In this document: positions 54,460 through 63,421 of the stretch, piece after piece
How positions within the stretch are numbered: position 1 is the first letter of the stretch
Layout: the number at the start of each line of letters is the position of its first letter
Assembly (NCBI RefSeq): GCF_902859695.1
Contig: NZ_CADIJL010000009.1
Location: 62,001-126,000, forward strand
Length of the DNA stretch: 64,000 nucleotides
Direction of reading: 5' to 3'
Source: Achromobacter ruhlandii
GTDB taxonomy: Bacteria > Pseudomonadota > Gammaproteobacteria > Burkholderiales > Burkholderiaceae_B
Notes under the pieces: generated by a model
The model's input: only the letters and a program-made list of their open reading frames with translations
Told to the model about the DNA's origin: nothing
Databases searched by the model: none
Position numbers and translations under genes: made by a program

Positions 54460-55818
54460 TCAGTCGGCGACCGGCGTGCGCAGCGTCACGAATTCTTCGG
54501 CCGCGGTCGGGTGAATGCCGATGGTGTCGTCGAACACGCGCTTGGTGGCGCCGGCCTTGAGCGCGATGGCGATGCCCTGCACGATCTCGCCGGCCTCGGG
54601 GCCGACCATGTGCACGCCCAGCACCTTGTCGGTCTCGGCGTCCACGATCAGCTTCATCAGGGTCTTTTCCTGCGATTCGGTCAGCGTCAGCTTCATGGGG
54701 CGGAAGCGGCTTTCGAACAGCTTGATCCTGTGGCCGGCGGCGCGCGCCTCTTCGGTCGTCATGCCGACGGTGCCGATGTTGGGCAGGCTGAACACGGCGG
54801 TCGGGATCAACTTGTAGTCGACCTTGCGGTATTCCTCGGGGCGGAACAGGCGGCGCGCCACCGCCATGCCCTCGGCCAGCGCCACCGGCGTCAGCGGCAC
54901 GCGGCCGATGACGTCGCCAATGGCCAGGATCGACGGTTCGCTGGTGCGGTATTCGTCGTCCACCGCGATGAAGCCCTTCTCATCCAGCTTGACGCCGGTG
55001 TGCTCCAGGCCCAGGTTGTCCAGCATCGGGCGGCGGCCGGTGGCGTAGAACACGCAATCGGTCTCGATCACGCTGCCGTCCTTGAGGGTGGCGGCCAGAG
55101 TGCCGTCGGCGCGCTTGTCGATGCGCGCCACCTCGGCGTCGAACTTCAGGTCGATGCCCTTCTTGACCAGCTCATCGCGCAGGTGCTCGCGCACCGCCTG
55201 GTCGAAACCACGCAGGAACAGCGGGCCGCGGTAGACCTGGGTGGTCTGGGCGCCCATGCCGTTGAAGATGGAGGCGAATTCGACCGCGATGTAGCCGCCG
55301 CCCACCACCAGCACGCGGCGCGGCAGCGTCTTCAGGAAGAAGGCCTCGTTCGAGGTGATGGCGTGTTCCTTGCCGGGGATGTCCGGCACCTGCGGCCAGC
55401 CGCCGGTGGCCACCAGGATATGCGCGGCGGTGTAGGACTTGCCGTCCACCTCGACCGTGTGCGGATCCTTGATGCGGGCGTGGGCTTCCAGCAGCGTCAC
55501 GCCGCTATTGACCAGCAAGTTGCGGTAAATGCCGTTAAGACGCTCGATCTCGCGGTTCTTGTTGGCGATCAGCGTGGGCCAGTCGAAGCGGGGTTCGTCC
55601 ACGCTCCAGCCGAAGCCGTGGGCCTGCTCGAAGTCCTCGCTGTAGTGCGCGCCGTAGACCAGCAGCTTCTTGGGCACGCAGCCCACGTTGACGCAGGTGC
55701 CGCCCAGGTAGCGGCTTTCGGCCACCGCCACGCGCGCGCCGAAGCCGGCCGCGAAGCGGGCCGCGCGCACGCCGCCGGAGCCCGCGCCGATCACAAACAG
55801 GTCGAAATCGAATGCCAT
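54460..55818 (-). CDS. gor: Glutathione-disulfide reductase
   Basis: FAD-dependent pyridine nucleotide-disulfide oxidoreductase of 452 residues that reduces glutathione disulfide with NADPH. The FAD fold is [29 protein letters not shown]; the redox-active disulfide is in [13 protein letters not shown] (Cys42, Cys47). The NAD(P) fold is [22 protein letters not shown], followed by an Arg-containing segment typical of NADPH use, and the catalytic C-terminal HPTAAEE is present. The longer upstream frame is not conserved. A 15-bp hairpin lies about 72-117 bases ahead of the start. Confidence 0.93.
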   Translation of the reverse strand: MAFDFDLFVIGAGSGGVRAARFAAGFGARVAVAESRYLGGTCVNVGCVPKKLLVYGAHYSEDFEQAHGFGWSVDEPRFDWPTLIANKNREIERLNGIYRNLLVNSGVTLLEAHARIKDPHTVEVDGKSYTAAHILVATGGWPQVPDIPGKEHAITSNEAFFLKTLPRRVLVVGGGYIAVEFASIFNGMGAQTTQVYRGPLFLRGFDQAVREHLRDELVKKGIDLKFDAEVARIDKRADGTLAATLKDGSVIETDCVFYATGRRPMLDNLGLEHTGVKLDEKGFIAVDDEYRTSEPSILAIGDVIGRVPLTPVALAEGMAVARRLFRPEEYRKVDYKLIPTAVFSLPNIGTVGMTTEEARAAGHRIKLFESRFRPMKLTLTESQEKTLMKLIVDAETDKVLGVHMVGPEAGEIVQGIAIALKAGATKRVFDDTIGIHPTAAEEFVTLRTPVAD

Positions 55819-55889
55819 GGTGTTTCCTTCGCCGTCCCGCTGCCGGGACGCGTTCACTGTCGGGAGAAGCGCTATTTTGCACCAGTGCG

Positions 55890-55934
55890 CCGGCGACCGC
55901 CGGCTTGCCCCCACGGCCAACCGGCGGTCGCCGG
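55890..55934. repeat. Perfect 14-bp inverted repeat upstream of gor
   Basis: CCGGCGACCGCCGG (55890-55903) and CCGGCGGTCGCCGG (55921-55934) are perfect reverse complements separated by 17 bases, and one more G-C pair extends the stem. It lies in the divergent spacer between gor and the LysE-type gene. Confidence 0.75.
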
Positions 55935-56080
55935 CCGGTGGGGCAGCGCCGGAAGCGGGCCCACGTTGCGCAGACGCGCCCGCTCGGGCGGCCGCAATCC
56001 TCCCTGGCGCGCGCCACCTTGGGCTACAGTAATCGCCCGGGGCGCGGTCGCCGCCCCTCCCTCTCCCTGGAGTCGTCCCG

Positions 56081-56704
56081 ATGTCGCTTGAAACCTGGCT
56101 GGCCTTCCTCGGCGCATCCGCCCTGCTGCTGATGCTGCCCGGCCCCACCATCCTGACCGTCATCAGCTATTCCCTGACCCATGGCAAGCGCGCCCGCCTG
56201 CCGTTGGTGCTGGCGGTGGCGCTGGGCGACTCCACCGCCCTGGCGCTGTCGCTGCTGGGCCTGGGCGCGCTGCTGTCGGCGTCGGCCTTCTGGTTCACCG
56301 TGGTCAAGACCGTGGGCGGCCTTTACCTGCTGTACCTGGGCTTCAAGCTGCTGCGCGCCGGCGTTTCGCCCGCCACGCTGCCGCAGGCCGGCGCGGCCGG
56401 ATCGCGCTGGAAACTGTTCGCCAACACCTACCTGGTGACGGCGCTGAACCCCAAGGGCATCATCTTCTTCGTGGCCTTCCTGCCGCAGTTCATCGACCCG
56501 GCCGGCGACGTCACGCGCCAGCTGTGGATGCTGTCGGCCACCTTCGTGACCTGCGCCGGCATCAACGCCACCGCCTACGCGCTGTTCGCCGGCTCGGCGC
56601 GCCGCCTGCTGGCATCGCCGCGCGCGCAGCGCGGCTTCAACCTGGGCGGCGGCGCGCTGTTGTCGGCCGCCGGAGTCTGGGCATTGCTGGCGCGTCGCGC
56701 CTGA
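56081..56704 (+). CDS. LysE/RhtB-family amino-acid exporter, plus strand
   Basis: Second LysE-type exporter, 207 residues, about six helices: [48 protein letters not shown] and [31 protein letters not shown], with the NPK motif. CTGGAG precedes the ATG. It is only distantly similar to the first LysE protein in the window. It ends eight bases from the convergent aceE stop. Confidence 0.92.
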   Translation: MSLETWLAFLGASALLLMLPGPTILTVISYSLTHGKRARLPLVLAVALGDSTALALSLLGLGALLSASAFWFTVVKTVGGLYLLYLGFKLLRAGVSPATLPQAGAAGSRWKLFANTYLVTALNPKGIIFFVAFLPQFIDPAGDVTRQLWMLSATFVTCAGINATAYALFAGSARRLLASPRAQRGFNLGGGALLSAAGVWALLARRA

Positions 56705-56712
56705 CACCTACT

Positions 56713-59370
56713 TCAAGGCAAGGCCGCCGACGCCGCTTCCGGATCCAGGCCGTAACGCCGGATCGCCTCGGCCGCCCGCTCGGCCGGCAATGCGCCCTCG
56801 TCCGCCAAGGCCTTGAGCGTGGCCAGCACGATATGGTGCCGGTCCACCTCGAAGAACGCCCGCAGCGCCTGGCGCGTGTCCGAGCGGCCGAAGCCGTCGG
56901 TGCCCAGCGTCACATAACGGCGCCCCACGAAAGGCCGGATCTGCTCGGCCACCGTCTTCATGTAGTCGGTGGCCGCGATCACCGGCCCCCGCGTATCGGC
57001 CAGGCTCGTCTGGACGAAGCCCTGGCGCGCCGCGTCCAGCGGATGCAGGCGATTCCAGCGCTCGGTCTCCTGGCCATCGCGGCGCAGCTCGGAATAGCTG
57101 GTGACGCTCCAGACGTCGGCCGCCACGCCGAAGTCCTGTTGCAGCAGGTCGGCGGCGGCCAGGGTCTCGCCCAGGATGGCGCCGCTGCCCAGCAGTTGCG
57201 CGCGCAGCTCGCCCGGCGCGCCCTCGCGTAGCCGGTACATGCCCTTGAGGATGCCGGCCTCGGCGCCTTCCGGCATCGGCGGATGCGCGGTCTTCTCGTT
57301 GATCAGCGTCAGGTAGTAGAAGATGTCTTCTTCCTCCTGGTACATGCGGCGCATGCCATCCTGCACGATCACGGCGATCTCGTAGGCATAGGCCGGGTCG
57401 TAGGCAATGCACGACGGGATCACCGATGCCAGCACGTGGCTGTGGCCGTCGTCGTGCTGCAGGCCCTCGCCTTCCAGCGTGGTGCGGCCCGAGGTCGCGC
57501 CCAGCAGGAAGCCGCGCGCGCGGATGTCGCCGGCCGCCCAGGCCAGGTCGCCCACGCGCTGGAAGCCGAACATCGAATAGAAGATGTAGAACGGAATCGT
57601 CGCCACGCCGTGGGTGCTGTAGGCGGTGGCGGCGGCGATCCACGAGGCCATGGCGCCCGACTCGTTGATGCCTTCCTGCAGGATCTGGCCGCGCCGGTCC
57701 TCGCGGTAGACGCTGAGCTGGTCGGCGTCCTGCGGCGTGTACAGCTGGCCCACGTGTGAATAGATGCCGACCTGGCGGAACATGCCGTCCATGCCGAAGG
57801 TGCGCGATTCATCCGGCACGATGGGCACCACGCGCGCCCCGATCTGCGGGTCCTTGAGCAGCTGCGCCAGGATGCGCACGAACGCCATGGTGGTGGAGAA
57901 TTCGCGGCCGTCGCTGCCTTTCAGGTGCGCGGCAAAGGCTTCCAGGCCCGGCGTGGCCTGCGGGCCGGGGCCGGCCGGACGCAGCGGCAGGTGGCCGCCG
58001 GCGCGGCGGATGGCGGCTTCCAGGTAGGCCTGTTCGGGGCTGCCGGGTTCCGGCTTGATGTAAGGGATCTCCTCCAGGCGCTCGTCCGGCACCGGCAGGT
58101 CGAAGCGGTCGCGGTAGGCGCGCACCGCCGGGTCGGCCATCTTCTTCTGCTGGTGGTTGGTGTTGGCGGCCTCGCCGGCCGCGCCCATGCCGTAGCCCTT
58201 GACCGTCTTGGCCAGGATCACCGTGGGCTGGCCGCGATGCGCCAGCGCCGCGGCGTAGGCGGCGTGCATCTTGACCGGATCGTGGCCGCCGCGATTGAGC
58301 GCGCCGATCTCCTCGTCGCTCAGGTGCGCCACACGTTCCAGCAGCACCGGGTCGGCGCCGAAGAAGTGTTCGCGCACATAGGCCCCGCCGCGCGCCTTGA
58401 AGACCTGGTATTCGCCGTCCACGCATTCCATCATGCGGCGCCGCAGGCGGCCGTCGTGGTCCTGCGCCAGCAGCGCGTCCCAGCCGCCGCCCCAGATCAC
58501 CTTGATGACGTTCCAGCCGGCGCCGCGATAGACGCTTTCCAGCTCCTGGATGATCTTGGCGTTGCCGCGCACCGGGCCGTCCAGGCGCTGCAGGTTGCAG
58601 TTGACCACGAAGATCAGGTTGTCGAGTTTTTCGCGGCCGGCCATGGCGACGGCCGCCAGCGTCTCGGGCTGGTCCTGCTCGCCGTCGCCCAGGAAGCCCC
58701 AGACGCGCCGGTCCTGCGCCGCGATCAGGCCGCGGTCTTCCAGGTAGCGCATGTAGCGCGCCTGGTAGGCCGCCATCAACGGGCCCAGGCCCATCGACAC
58801 GGTCGGGAACTGCCAGAAGCCGGGCATGGTGCGCGGGTGCGGATACGACGCCAGCCCGCCGCCGATCTCGCGGCGGAAGCGGTCCAGCTCCGCTTCGGAC
58901 AGGCGCCCTTCCAGGTAGGCGCGGGCGTAGATGCCGGGCGCCGAATGGCCCTGGATGTAGAGCATGTCGCCCAGGTAGTCCGGCGTGGCGGCGCGGAAGA
59001 AATGGCGGTAGCCGGTTTCGTACAGCGTGGTGGCCGAGGCGTAGGTGGCGATGTGCCCGCCCACGCCCGAATGCTTGCCGGCGCGCAGCACCATGGCCAT
59101 GGCGTTCCAGCGCAGGTAGGCATCCAGCCGCGCCTCGATGCGGGTGTCGCCGGGGAACGGCGCCTGGGCCGGCAGGCCGATGGTGTTGACGTAGGGCGTG
59201 ACGCCGGCCGCGGCATAGCCGCCGCTGCGGGCGCGGTCCTGCTCGATCAGGCGGTCCAGCAGGTAGTGCGTGCGCGGCAGGCCTTCGTGCGCCAGCACCG
59301 CCTGCATCGCGTCCAGCCACTCGCTGGTTTCTTCGGGGTCGATGTCGACGCAGTCGATCTCGGGTTCCAT
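56713..59370 (-). CDS. Homodimeric pyruvate dehydrogenase-type E1 (stand-alone AceE paralogue)
   Basis: Thiamine-diphosphate 2-oxo-acid dehydrogenase E1 component of the homodimeric AceE family, 885 residues. The ThDP motif is VWGFLGDGEQDQPETLAAVAMAGREKLDNLIFVVNCN, preceded by GLGPLMAAYQARYMRYLEDRGLI. C-terminal landmarks are GINESGAMASWIAAATAYSTHGVATIPFYIFYSMFGFQRVGDLAWAAGD and TDGFGRSDTRQALRAFFEVD. AGGAGG abuts ATG 59376 but is six bases before ATG 59370, which I use. No E2 or E3 gene is adjacent, so this is probably a specialised paralogue like MdeB (2-oxobutyrate), sharing E2/E3 with the main complex. It is divergent from a MarR gene. Confidence 0.9.
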   Translation of the reverse strand: MEPEIDCVDIDPEETSEWLDAMQAVLAHEGLPRTHYLLDRLIEQDRARSGGYAAAGVTPYVNTIGLPAQAPFPGDTRIEARLDAYLRWNAMAMVLRAGKHSGVGGHIATYASATTLYETGYRHFFRAATPDYLGDMLYIQGHSAPGIYARAYLEGRLSEAELDRFRREIGGGLASYPHPRTMPGFWQFPTVSMGLGPLMAAYQARYMRYLEDRGLIAAQDRRVWGFLGDGEQDQPETLAAVAMAGREKLDNLIFVVNCNLQRLDGPVRGNAKIIQELESVYRGAGWNVIKVIWGGGWDALLAQDHDGRLRRRMMECVDGEYQVFKARGGAYVREHFFGADPVLLERVAHLSDEEIGALNRGGHDPVKMHAAYAAALAHRGQPTVILAKTVKGYGMGAAGEAANTNHQQKKMADPAVRAYRDRFDLPVPDERLEEIPYIKPEPGSPEQAYLEAAIRRAGGHLPLRPAGPGPQATPGLEAFAAHLKGSDGREFSTTMAFVRILAQLLKDPQIGARVVPIVPDESRTFGMDGMFRQVGIYSHVGQLYTPQDADQLSVYREDRRGQILQEGINESGAMASWIAAATAYSTHGVATIPFYIFYSMFGFQRVGDLAWAAGDIRARGFLLGATSGRTTLEGEGLQHDDGHSHVLASVIPSCIAYDPAYAYEIAVIVQDGMRRMYQEEEDIFYYLTLINEKTAHPPMPEGAEAGILKGMYRLREGAPGELRAQLLGSGAILGETLAAADLLQQDFGVAADVWSVTSYSELRRDGQETERWNRLHPLDAARQGFVQTSLADTRGPVIAATDYMKTVAEQIRPFVGRRYVTLGTDGFGRSDTRQALRAFFEVDRHHIVLATLKALADEGALPAERAAEAIRRYGLDPEAASAALP

Positions 59371-59442
59371 GGGCATCCTCCTTGTGGTGCGCAAGCGGCG
59401 CCTGGACACGGAAAGGCCGGCGCCATCATTTCACATCGTGAA

Positions 59443-59503
59443 TTGCATTTGCATAATGTGCAATTGCAATCGTAGGGAGGTTTTCGAACAATTGCAAGTG
59501 CAA
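59443..59503. promoter_or_regulatory. Three TTGCA/TGCAA palindromes, probable MarR operators
   Basis: The divergent spacer holds TTGCATTTGCAT (59443-59454), TGCAATTGCA (59459-59468) and TTGCAAGTGCAA (59492-59503). All are built from TTGCA half-sites in opposite orientation, 73-134 bases upstream of the aceE start and 125-185 bases from the MarR start. Such clustered short palindromes are typical of MarR binding. Confidence 0.6.
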
Positions 59504-59627
59504 CTATCAAGGAAAATGGCGGCTCGCGCGCGGCGTGAATGCGCGTGACGGCCCGCCCGCCGCGCGGCGCGGCCGCCGGGCCTCTACAATCCGGGACAAC
59601 GAAATCCCTGGAAAAGGAAGCGACCGC

Positions 59628-60083
59628 ATGGCCACGGGCAAGCCCGACGCGTGGAGCCTCTTTCTCACCGCGCATGCGCTGGTGGTGGAAGAGATCGAAA
59701 AACGACTGTCCGCCGCCGGCCTGCCGCCGCTGGCGTGGTACGACGCGCTGTGGGCGCTGGAACGCGCGCCCGACGGCACCGCGCGCATGTTCGAGATGGC
59801 CGAGCGCATGGTCATCGCGCGCTACAACCTGACGCGCCTGATGGACCGCATCGAGGCCGCCGGGCTGGTCGAGCGCTTCCGTTCCGACGAGGACCGCCGC
59901 GCCACCTATGCCCGCATCACGCCGGAAGGCCTGGCGCTGCGCCGCAAGATGTGGAAGGTGTATGGCCCGGCCATTGACGAACTGTTCCTGTCGCAACTGC
60001 CGCCGGCGCAGCAGGACGCCATGGCCGAGCAGTTCCGCCAGATCGCCCGCCATGTGCGGGCCTTGTCCAGAACCCCGGCTTGA
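59628..60083 (+). CDS. MarR-family transcriptional regulator
   Basis: MarR-type winged-helix regulator of 151 residues. The recognition region is RMFEMAERMVIARYNLTRLMDRIEAAGLVERFRSDEDRRATYARITPEGLALRRKMW, containing the DxRxx wing common to the family. AGGAAG precedes the ATG at 59628. It diverges from the AceE paralogue and is followed after 21 bases by the racemase-family gene, so it probably represses both sides in the absence of its ligand. Confidence 0.92.
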   Translation: MATGKPDAWSLFLTAHALVVEEIEKRLSAAGLPPLAWYDALWALERAPDGTARMFEMAERMVIARYNLTRLMDRIEAAGLVERFRSDEDRRATYARITPEGLALRRKMWKVYGPAIDELFLSQLPPAQQDAMAEQFRQIARHVRALSRTPA

Positions 60084-60104
60084 CCTGACCGCCACGGAGT
60101 CCGC

Positions 60105-60806
60105 ATGCCCGTCCGTCCGCCCCTGCACATCGGTATCGTCGCCTGCTCGGCCGAGGGCGCCGCGCTCTGCTACCGCACGATCTGCGCCGAAGGCGCGCAG
60201 CGCCTGGGGCCGCACGCGCACCCCGAGGTGTCGCTGCACAGCCTGTCGCTGGCGGACTACGTGGCCTGCCTGGAGCGCAACGACCTGGCCGGCGTCGGCG
60301 CGCTGATGCTGACCTCCGCCGACCGGCTGGCGCGCGCCGGCGCGGATTTTCTGATCTGCCCCGACAACACCATCCACCAGGCCCTGGGCCACGTGCTGCC
60401 GCAATCGCCGCTGCCGTGGCTGCACATCGCCGGGGAAGTCGCCGCCCAGGCCGCCGCGCGCGGGCTGCGCCGCATCGGCATCCTGGGGACGCGCTGGCTG
60501 GTCGACAGTCCGGTCTACCCCGACAAACTGCAGGCGCGCGGCCTGGACTACGTGCGTCCCGCGCCGGCCGACCGCGATCTGCTGGCGCGCGTCATCATGG
60601 ACGAACTGGTCTACGGCATCTTCAAGCCCGAATCGGTCGCCTTGCTGCAAGGCGTGGTGGCGCGGCTGCGCGATGCCGGCTGCGACGCGGTGGTGCTGGG
60701 CTGCACCGAACTGCCGCTGGTGCTGAACGACGCCAACTGCGTCTTGCCGACGCTGGACTCGACCCGCATCCTGGCGCGCGCCGCCCTGGACCGCGCGCTG
60801 GCCTGA
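60105..60806 (+). CDS. Aspartate/glutamate racemase family protein
   Basis: Cofactor-independent amino-acid racemase family member, 233 residues. The start HIGIVACSAEGAALCYRTI replaces the usual G-x-x-S-P-x-S/T motif. The two catalytic regions each keep a cysteine: FLICPDNTIHQAL and VVLGCTELPLVL, as needed for the two-base mechanism. It may racemise Asp, Glu or a related acid. It is 21 bases behind the MarR gene and tail-to-tail with the Crp/Fnr gene. Confidence 0.88.
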   Translation: MPVRPPLHIGIVACSAEGAALCYRTICAEGAQRLGPHAHPEVSLHSLSLADYVACLERNDLAGVGALMLTSADRLARAGADFLICPDNTIHQALGHVLPQSPLPWLHIAGEVAAQAAARGLRRIGILGTRWLVDSPVYPDKLQARGLDYVRPAPADRDLLARVIMDELVYGIFKPESVALLQGVVARLRDAGCDAVVLGCTELPLVLNDANCVLPTLDSTRILARAALDRALA

Positions 60807-60849
60807 CGCCTGAACTGGCCTCCCGCCCCCTTCCCGGCCCCGCCCGGGG

Positions 60850-61560
60850 TCAGAGCTGGTCCAGCCCGTACTGGCGCAGGCGATCCAGGTCCAGCACCTG
60901 GATCTGGTTGTACGACAGCGCGAGCACCCCTTGGTCCGCCAGCGTCTGCAGCGCCTGGTTGACCCGCTGGCGCGACAGGCCGGTCAGGTAGCCGAGTTCT
61001 TCCTGTGAAATCGCCAGCGTCAGGTCGGTGGACGGATACAGCTGCGGGTTGAACAGTTGCGCCAGCGACTGCGCCACGCGCGCATCGGCGTCCAGCAGGC
61101 GATGGTTCTGGATCGAGGCGATGAACTCGCCCATGCGGTCGTTCAGCTGGCCGATGACGAAATGCGAGAACGGCAGGCTGGCCGCCAGCAGCGCATGGAA
61201 GGTGGCGGCCGGCACCAGCAGCACCAGCGACGGCTGGATCGCCACCACGTCGTACTTGCGCAGCTCGCGCTTGATGACGCTGCCCTCGCCGAACCAGCCG
61301 CCCGGCGGCACTCCCGAGAACGTGCAGCTGCGTCCCGACTCGTTGTAGATCGCCAGCTTCAGCAGGCCGCTGTGCACCCCCAGCCAGTAATCCGACGGCG
61401 CATTGCGGCGCGCGATCCAGGCGCCGCTGGCCACATGTTCGGCGCGCGCCGTGGCCAGCACCAAATCCTGGTGCGGCGCGTCCAGCGCGGCGAACCAGGC
61501 GCAGCCGCGCAGCAGTCCGGCCAGCTCGGCCGGGGAAACAATGTTTGAAACATCGGACAT
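60850..61560 (-). CDS. Crp/Fnr-family transcriptional regulator
   Basis: Cyclic-nucleotide-binding-type regulator of 236 residues. The N-terminal beta-roll covers about 15-140 (GAWIARRNAPSDYWLGVHSGLLKLAIYNESG; PGGWFGEGSVIKRE), and the C-terminal helix-turn-helix is AISQEELGYLTGLSRQRVNQALQTLADQGVL. It lacks the Cys cluster of a true FNR, and the phosphate-binding cassette of Crp is not well kept, so its ligand is uncertain. It diverges from an acyl-CoA ligase/dehydrogenase pair that it may control. Confidence 0.92.
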   Translation of the reverse strand: MSDVSNIVSPAELAGLLRGCAWFAALDAPHQDLVLATARAEHVASGAWIARRNAPSDYWLGVHSGLLKLAIYNESGRSCTFSGVPPGGWFGEGSVIKRELRKYDVVAIQPSLVLLVPAATFHALLAASLPFSHFVIGQLNDRMGEFIASIQNHRLLDADARVAQSLAQLFNPQLYPSTDLTLAISQEELGYLTGLSRQRVNQALQTLADQGVLALSYNQIQVLDLDRLRQYGLDQL

Positions 61561-61755
61561 GGAAAGAACCGTGTAAAACTGCGGGTTGGGCGCCCGAAAA
61601 AAGGTCTGTCATGCAGGCGACAGACACCATTTTCCGGCGGCCGATAAGCTCTAGCAAGCAGCGGGATTCGCATCCACGATCAAACCCGGCGATCCAAATC
61701 AAGTTTCCCGCATAAAAGCATATCCGGGCGCCCCCGCGCCCCACAGGAGACAAGC

Positions 61756-63393
61756 ATGAGCAGCCTGTTCGACCACGGCCTGGCACGCCGTGACGCCAAC
61801 TACGAACCCCTCACCCCGGTCGACTTCATCGCCCGCGCCGCGCAGGTCTATGGCAACCGCCTGGCCGTGGTGCACGGCGCCGTGCGCCGCACCTGGGCCC
61901 AGACCTACGAGCGCGCGCAACGCCTGGCCGGCGCGCTGGCCGCCGCCGGCATCCAGCGCGGCGACACGGTGGCGGTAATGCTGCCGAACATCCCCGCCAT
62001 GGTCGAGGCGCACTTCGGCGTGCCGATGCTGGGCGCCGTGCTCAACACCCTCAACACGCGCCTGGATACGCCCAGCGTGCTGTTCATGCTGGGCCACGGC
62101 GAGGCCCGCGCGCTGATCGTCGACACCGAATACGCCGAGCTCGCGCAGCGCGCCCGCGCCGAATTCCCGCACCTGAAAGTGATTTCGGTGCACGACCTGG
62201 ACGGCGCCCCGGCCACCCTGCCCGGCGCTACCGACTACGAGGCCTTCCTGGCCGCCGCCCCCGCCACGTTCGACTGGCGCCCGCCGGCCGACGAATGGGA
62301 CGCGATCGCGCTGAACTACACCTCCGGCACCACCGGCGATCCCAAGGGCGTGGTCTACCACTACCGCGGCGCGTATCTGAACGCCGTCAGCAACATCCTC
62401 GAATGGGACATGCCCAAGCATCCGGTCTACCTGTGGACGCTGCCGCTGTTCCACTGCAACGGCTGGTGCTTCGCCTGGACCTTGGCGGCGCGCGCCGGCG
62501 TCAACGTCTGCCTGCGCAAATTCGATCCCAAGACCGTGTTCGACCTGATCCGCGCCGAGGGCGTGACCCACTACTGCGGTGCGCCCATCGTGCAAAGCGC
62601 GCTGGCCAACGCGCCGGCCGAGCTGCGCGCCGGCATCCGCCACACCGTGCGCACCATGGTGGCCGGCGCCGCGCCCGCGCCGGCGGTGATCGCCAAGATG
62701 AAGGAAATCGGCTTCGAGCTGACCCACGTCTACGGCCTGACCGAGGTCTACGGCCCGGCCGCCGTGTGCGCCCCGCAGGAAGCCTGGAACGACCTGGAGG
62801 ACGAGCAGCGCGCGCTGCTGACCGCGCGCCAGGGCGTGCGCTACCACCTGCAGGCCGGCGTCTCGGTGCGCAACCCCGACACCATGGAGGAAGTGCCGGC
62901 CGACGAGCAGACCGTGGGCGAGATCATGTTCCGCGGCAACATCTGCATGAAGGGCTACCTGAAGAACGAACGCGCCACTGACGAGGCCTTCAGCGGCGGC
63001 TGGTTCCACACCGGCGACCTGGGCGTGATGACGCCCGACGGCTACATCCGCATCAAGGACCGCAGCAAGGACATCATCATCTCCGGCGGCGAGAACATCT
63101 CCAGCATCGAGGTCGAGGACGCCCTCTATCGCCATCCGGCCGTGGCCGCCGTGGCGGTGGTGGCCATGCCCGACCCGAAATGGGGCGAGACGCCCTGCGC
63201 CTTCGTCGAACTCAAGCCCGGCCACAGCGCCACCGCCGAAGAGATCATCGCGCACTGCAAGCTGCTGCTGCCCGGCTTCAAGGTGCCGCGCGCGGTGCGC
63301 TTTGGCGAACTGCCCAAGACCTCGACCGGCAAGATCCAGAAATTCGAACTGCGCGCCGCGGTGGGTTCCACCCGCGCCATCGACGCCACCTGA
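61756..63393 (+). CDS. Acyl-CoA synthetase, DmdB-like
   Basis: AMP-forming fatty or methylthiopropionyl-type acyl-CoA ligase of 545 residues. Motifs are NYTSGTTGDPKGVVYHYRGAY (AMP binding), TLPLFHCNGWCFAW (substrate-gate segment typical of the DmdB/medium-chain group), THVYGLTEVYGPAAVC, WFHTGDLGVMTPDGYIRIKDRSKDIIISGGENISS, and KTSTGKIQKFELR with the catalytic Lys. GGAG precedes the ATG. The acyl-CoA dehydrogenase 28 bases downstream should act on its product. Confidence 0.93.
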   Translation: MSSLFDHGLARRDANYEPLTPVDFIARAAQVYGNRLAVVHGAVRRTWAQTYERAQRLAGALAAAGIQRGDTVAVMLPNIPAMVEAHFGVPMLGAVLNTLNTRLDTPSVLFMLGHGEARALIVDTEYAELAQRARAEFPHLKVISVHDLDGAPATLPGATDYEAFLAAAPATFDWRPPADEWDAIALNYTSGTTGDPKGVVYHYRGAYLNAVSNILEWDMPKHPVYLWTLPLFHCNGWCFAWTLAARAGVNVCLRKFDPKTVFDLIRAEGVTHYCGAPIVQSALANAPAELRAGIRHTVRTMVAGAAPAPAVIAKMKEIGFELTHVYGLTEVYGPAAVCAPQEAWNDLEDEQRALLTARQGVRYHLQAGVSVRNPDTMEEVPADEQTVGEIMFRGNICMKGYLKNERATDEAFSGGWFHTGDLGVMTPDGYIRIKDRSKDIIISGGENISSIEVEDALYRHPAVAAVAVVAMPDPKWGETPCAFVELKPGHSATAEEIIAHCKLLLPGFKVPRAVRFGELPKTSTGKIQKFELRAAVGSTRAIDAT

Positions 63394-63421
63394 TTCCCTT
63401 CCTACCCGGAGCTCCGACGCC

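Noticed and set aside
54511-56091. 526-codon plus-strand open frame opposite gor
   Set aside because: Antisense shadow; no domain, while the opposite strand has complete glutathione reductase motifs.
59516-59548. Ten-codon leader peptide ahead of the MarR gene
   Set aside because: AAGGAAA precedes an ATG, but the peptide (MAARARRECA) has no run of regulatory codons and there is no attenuator hairpin after it.
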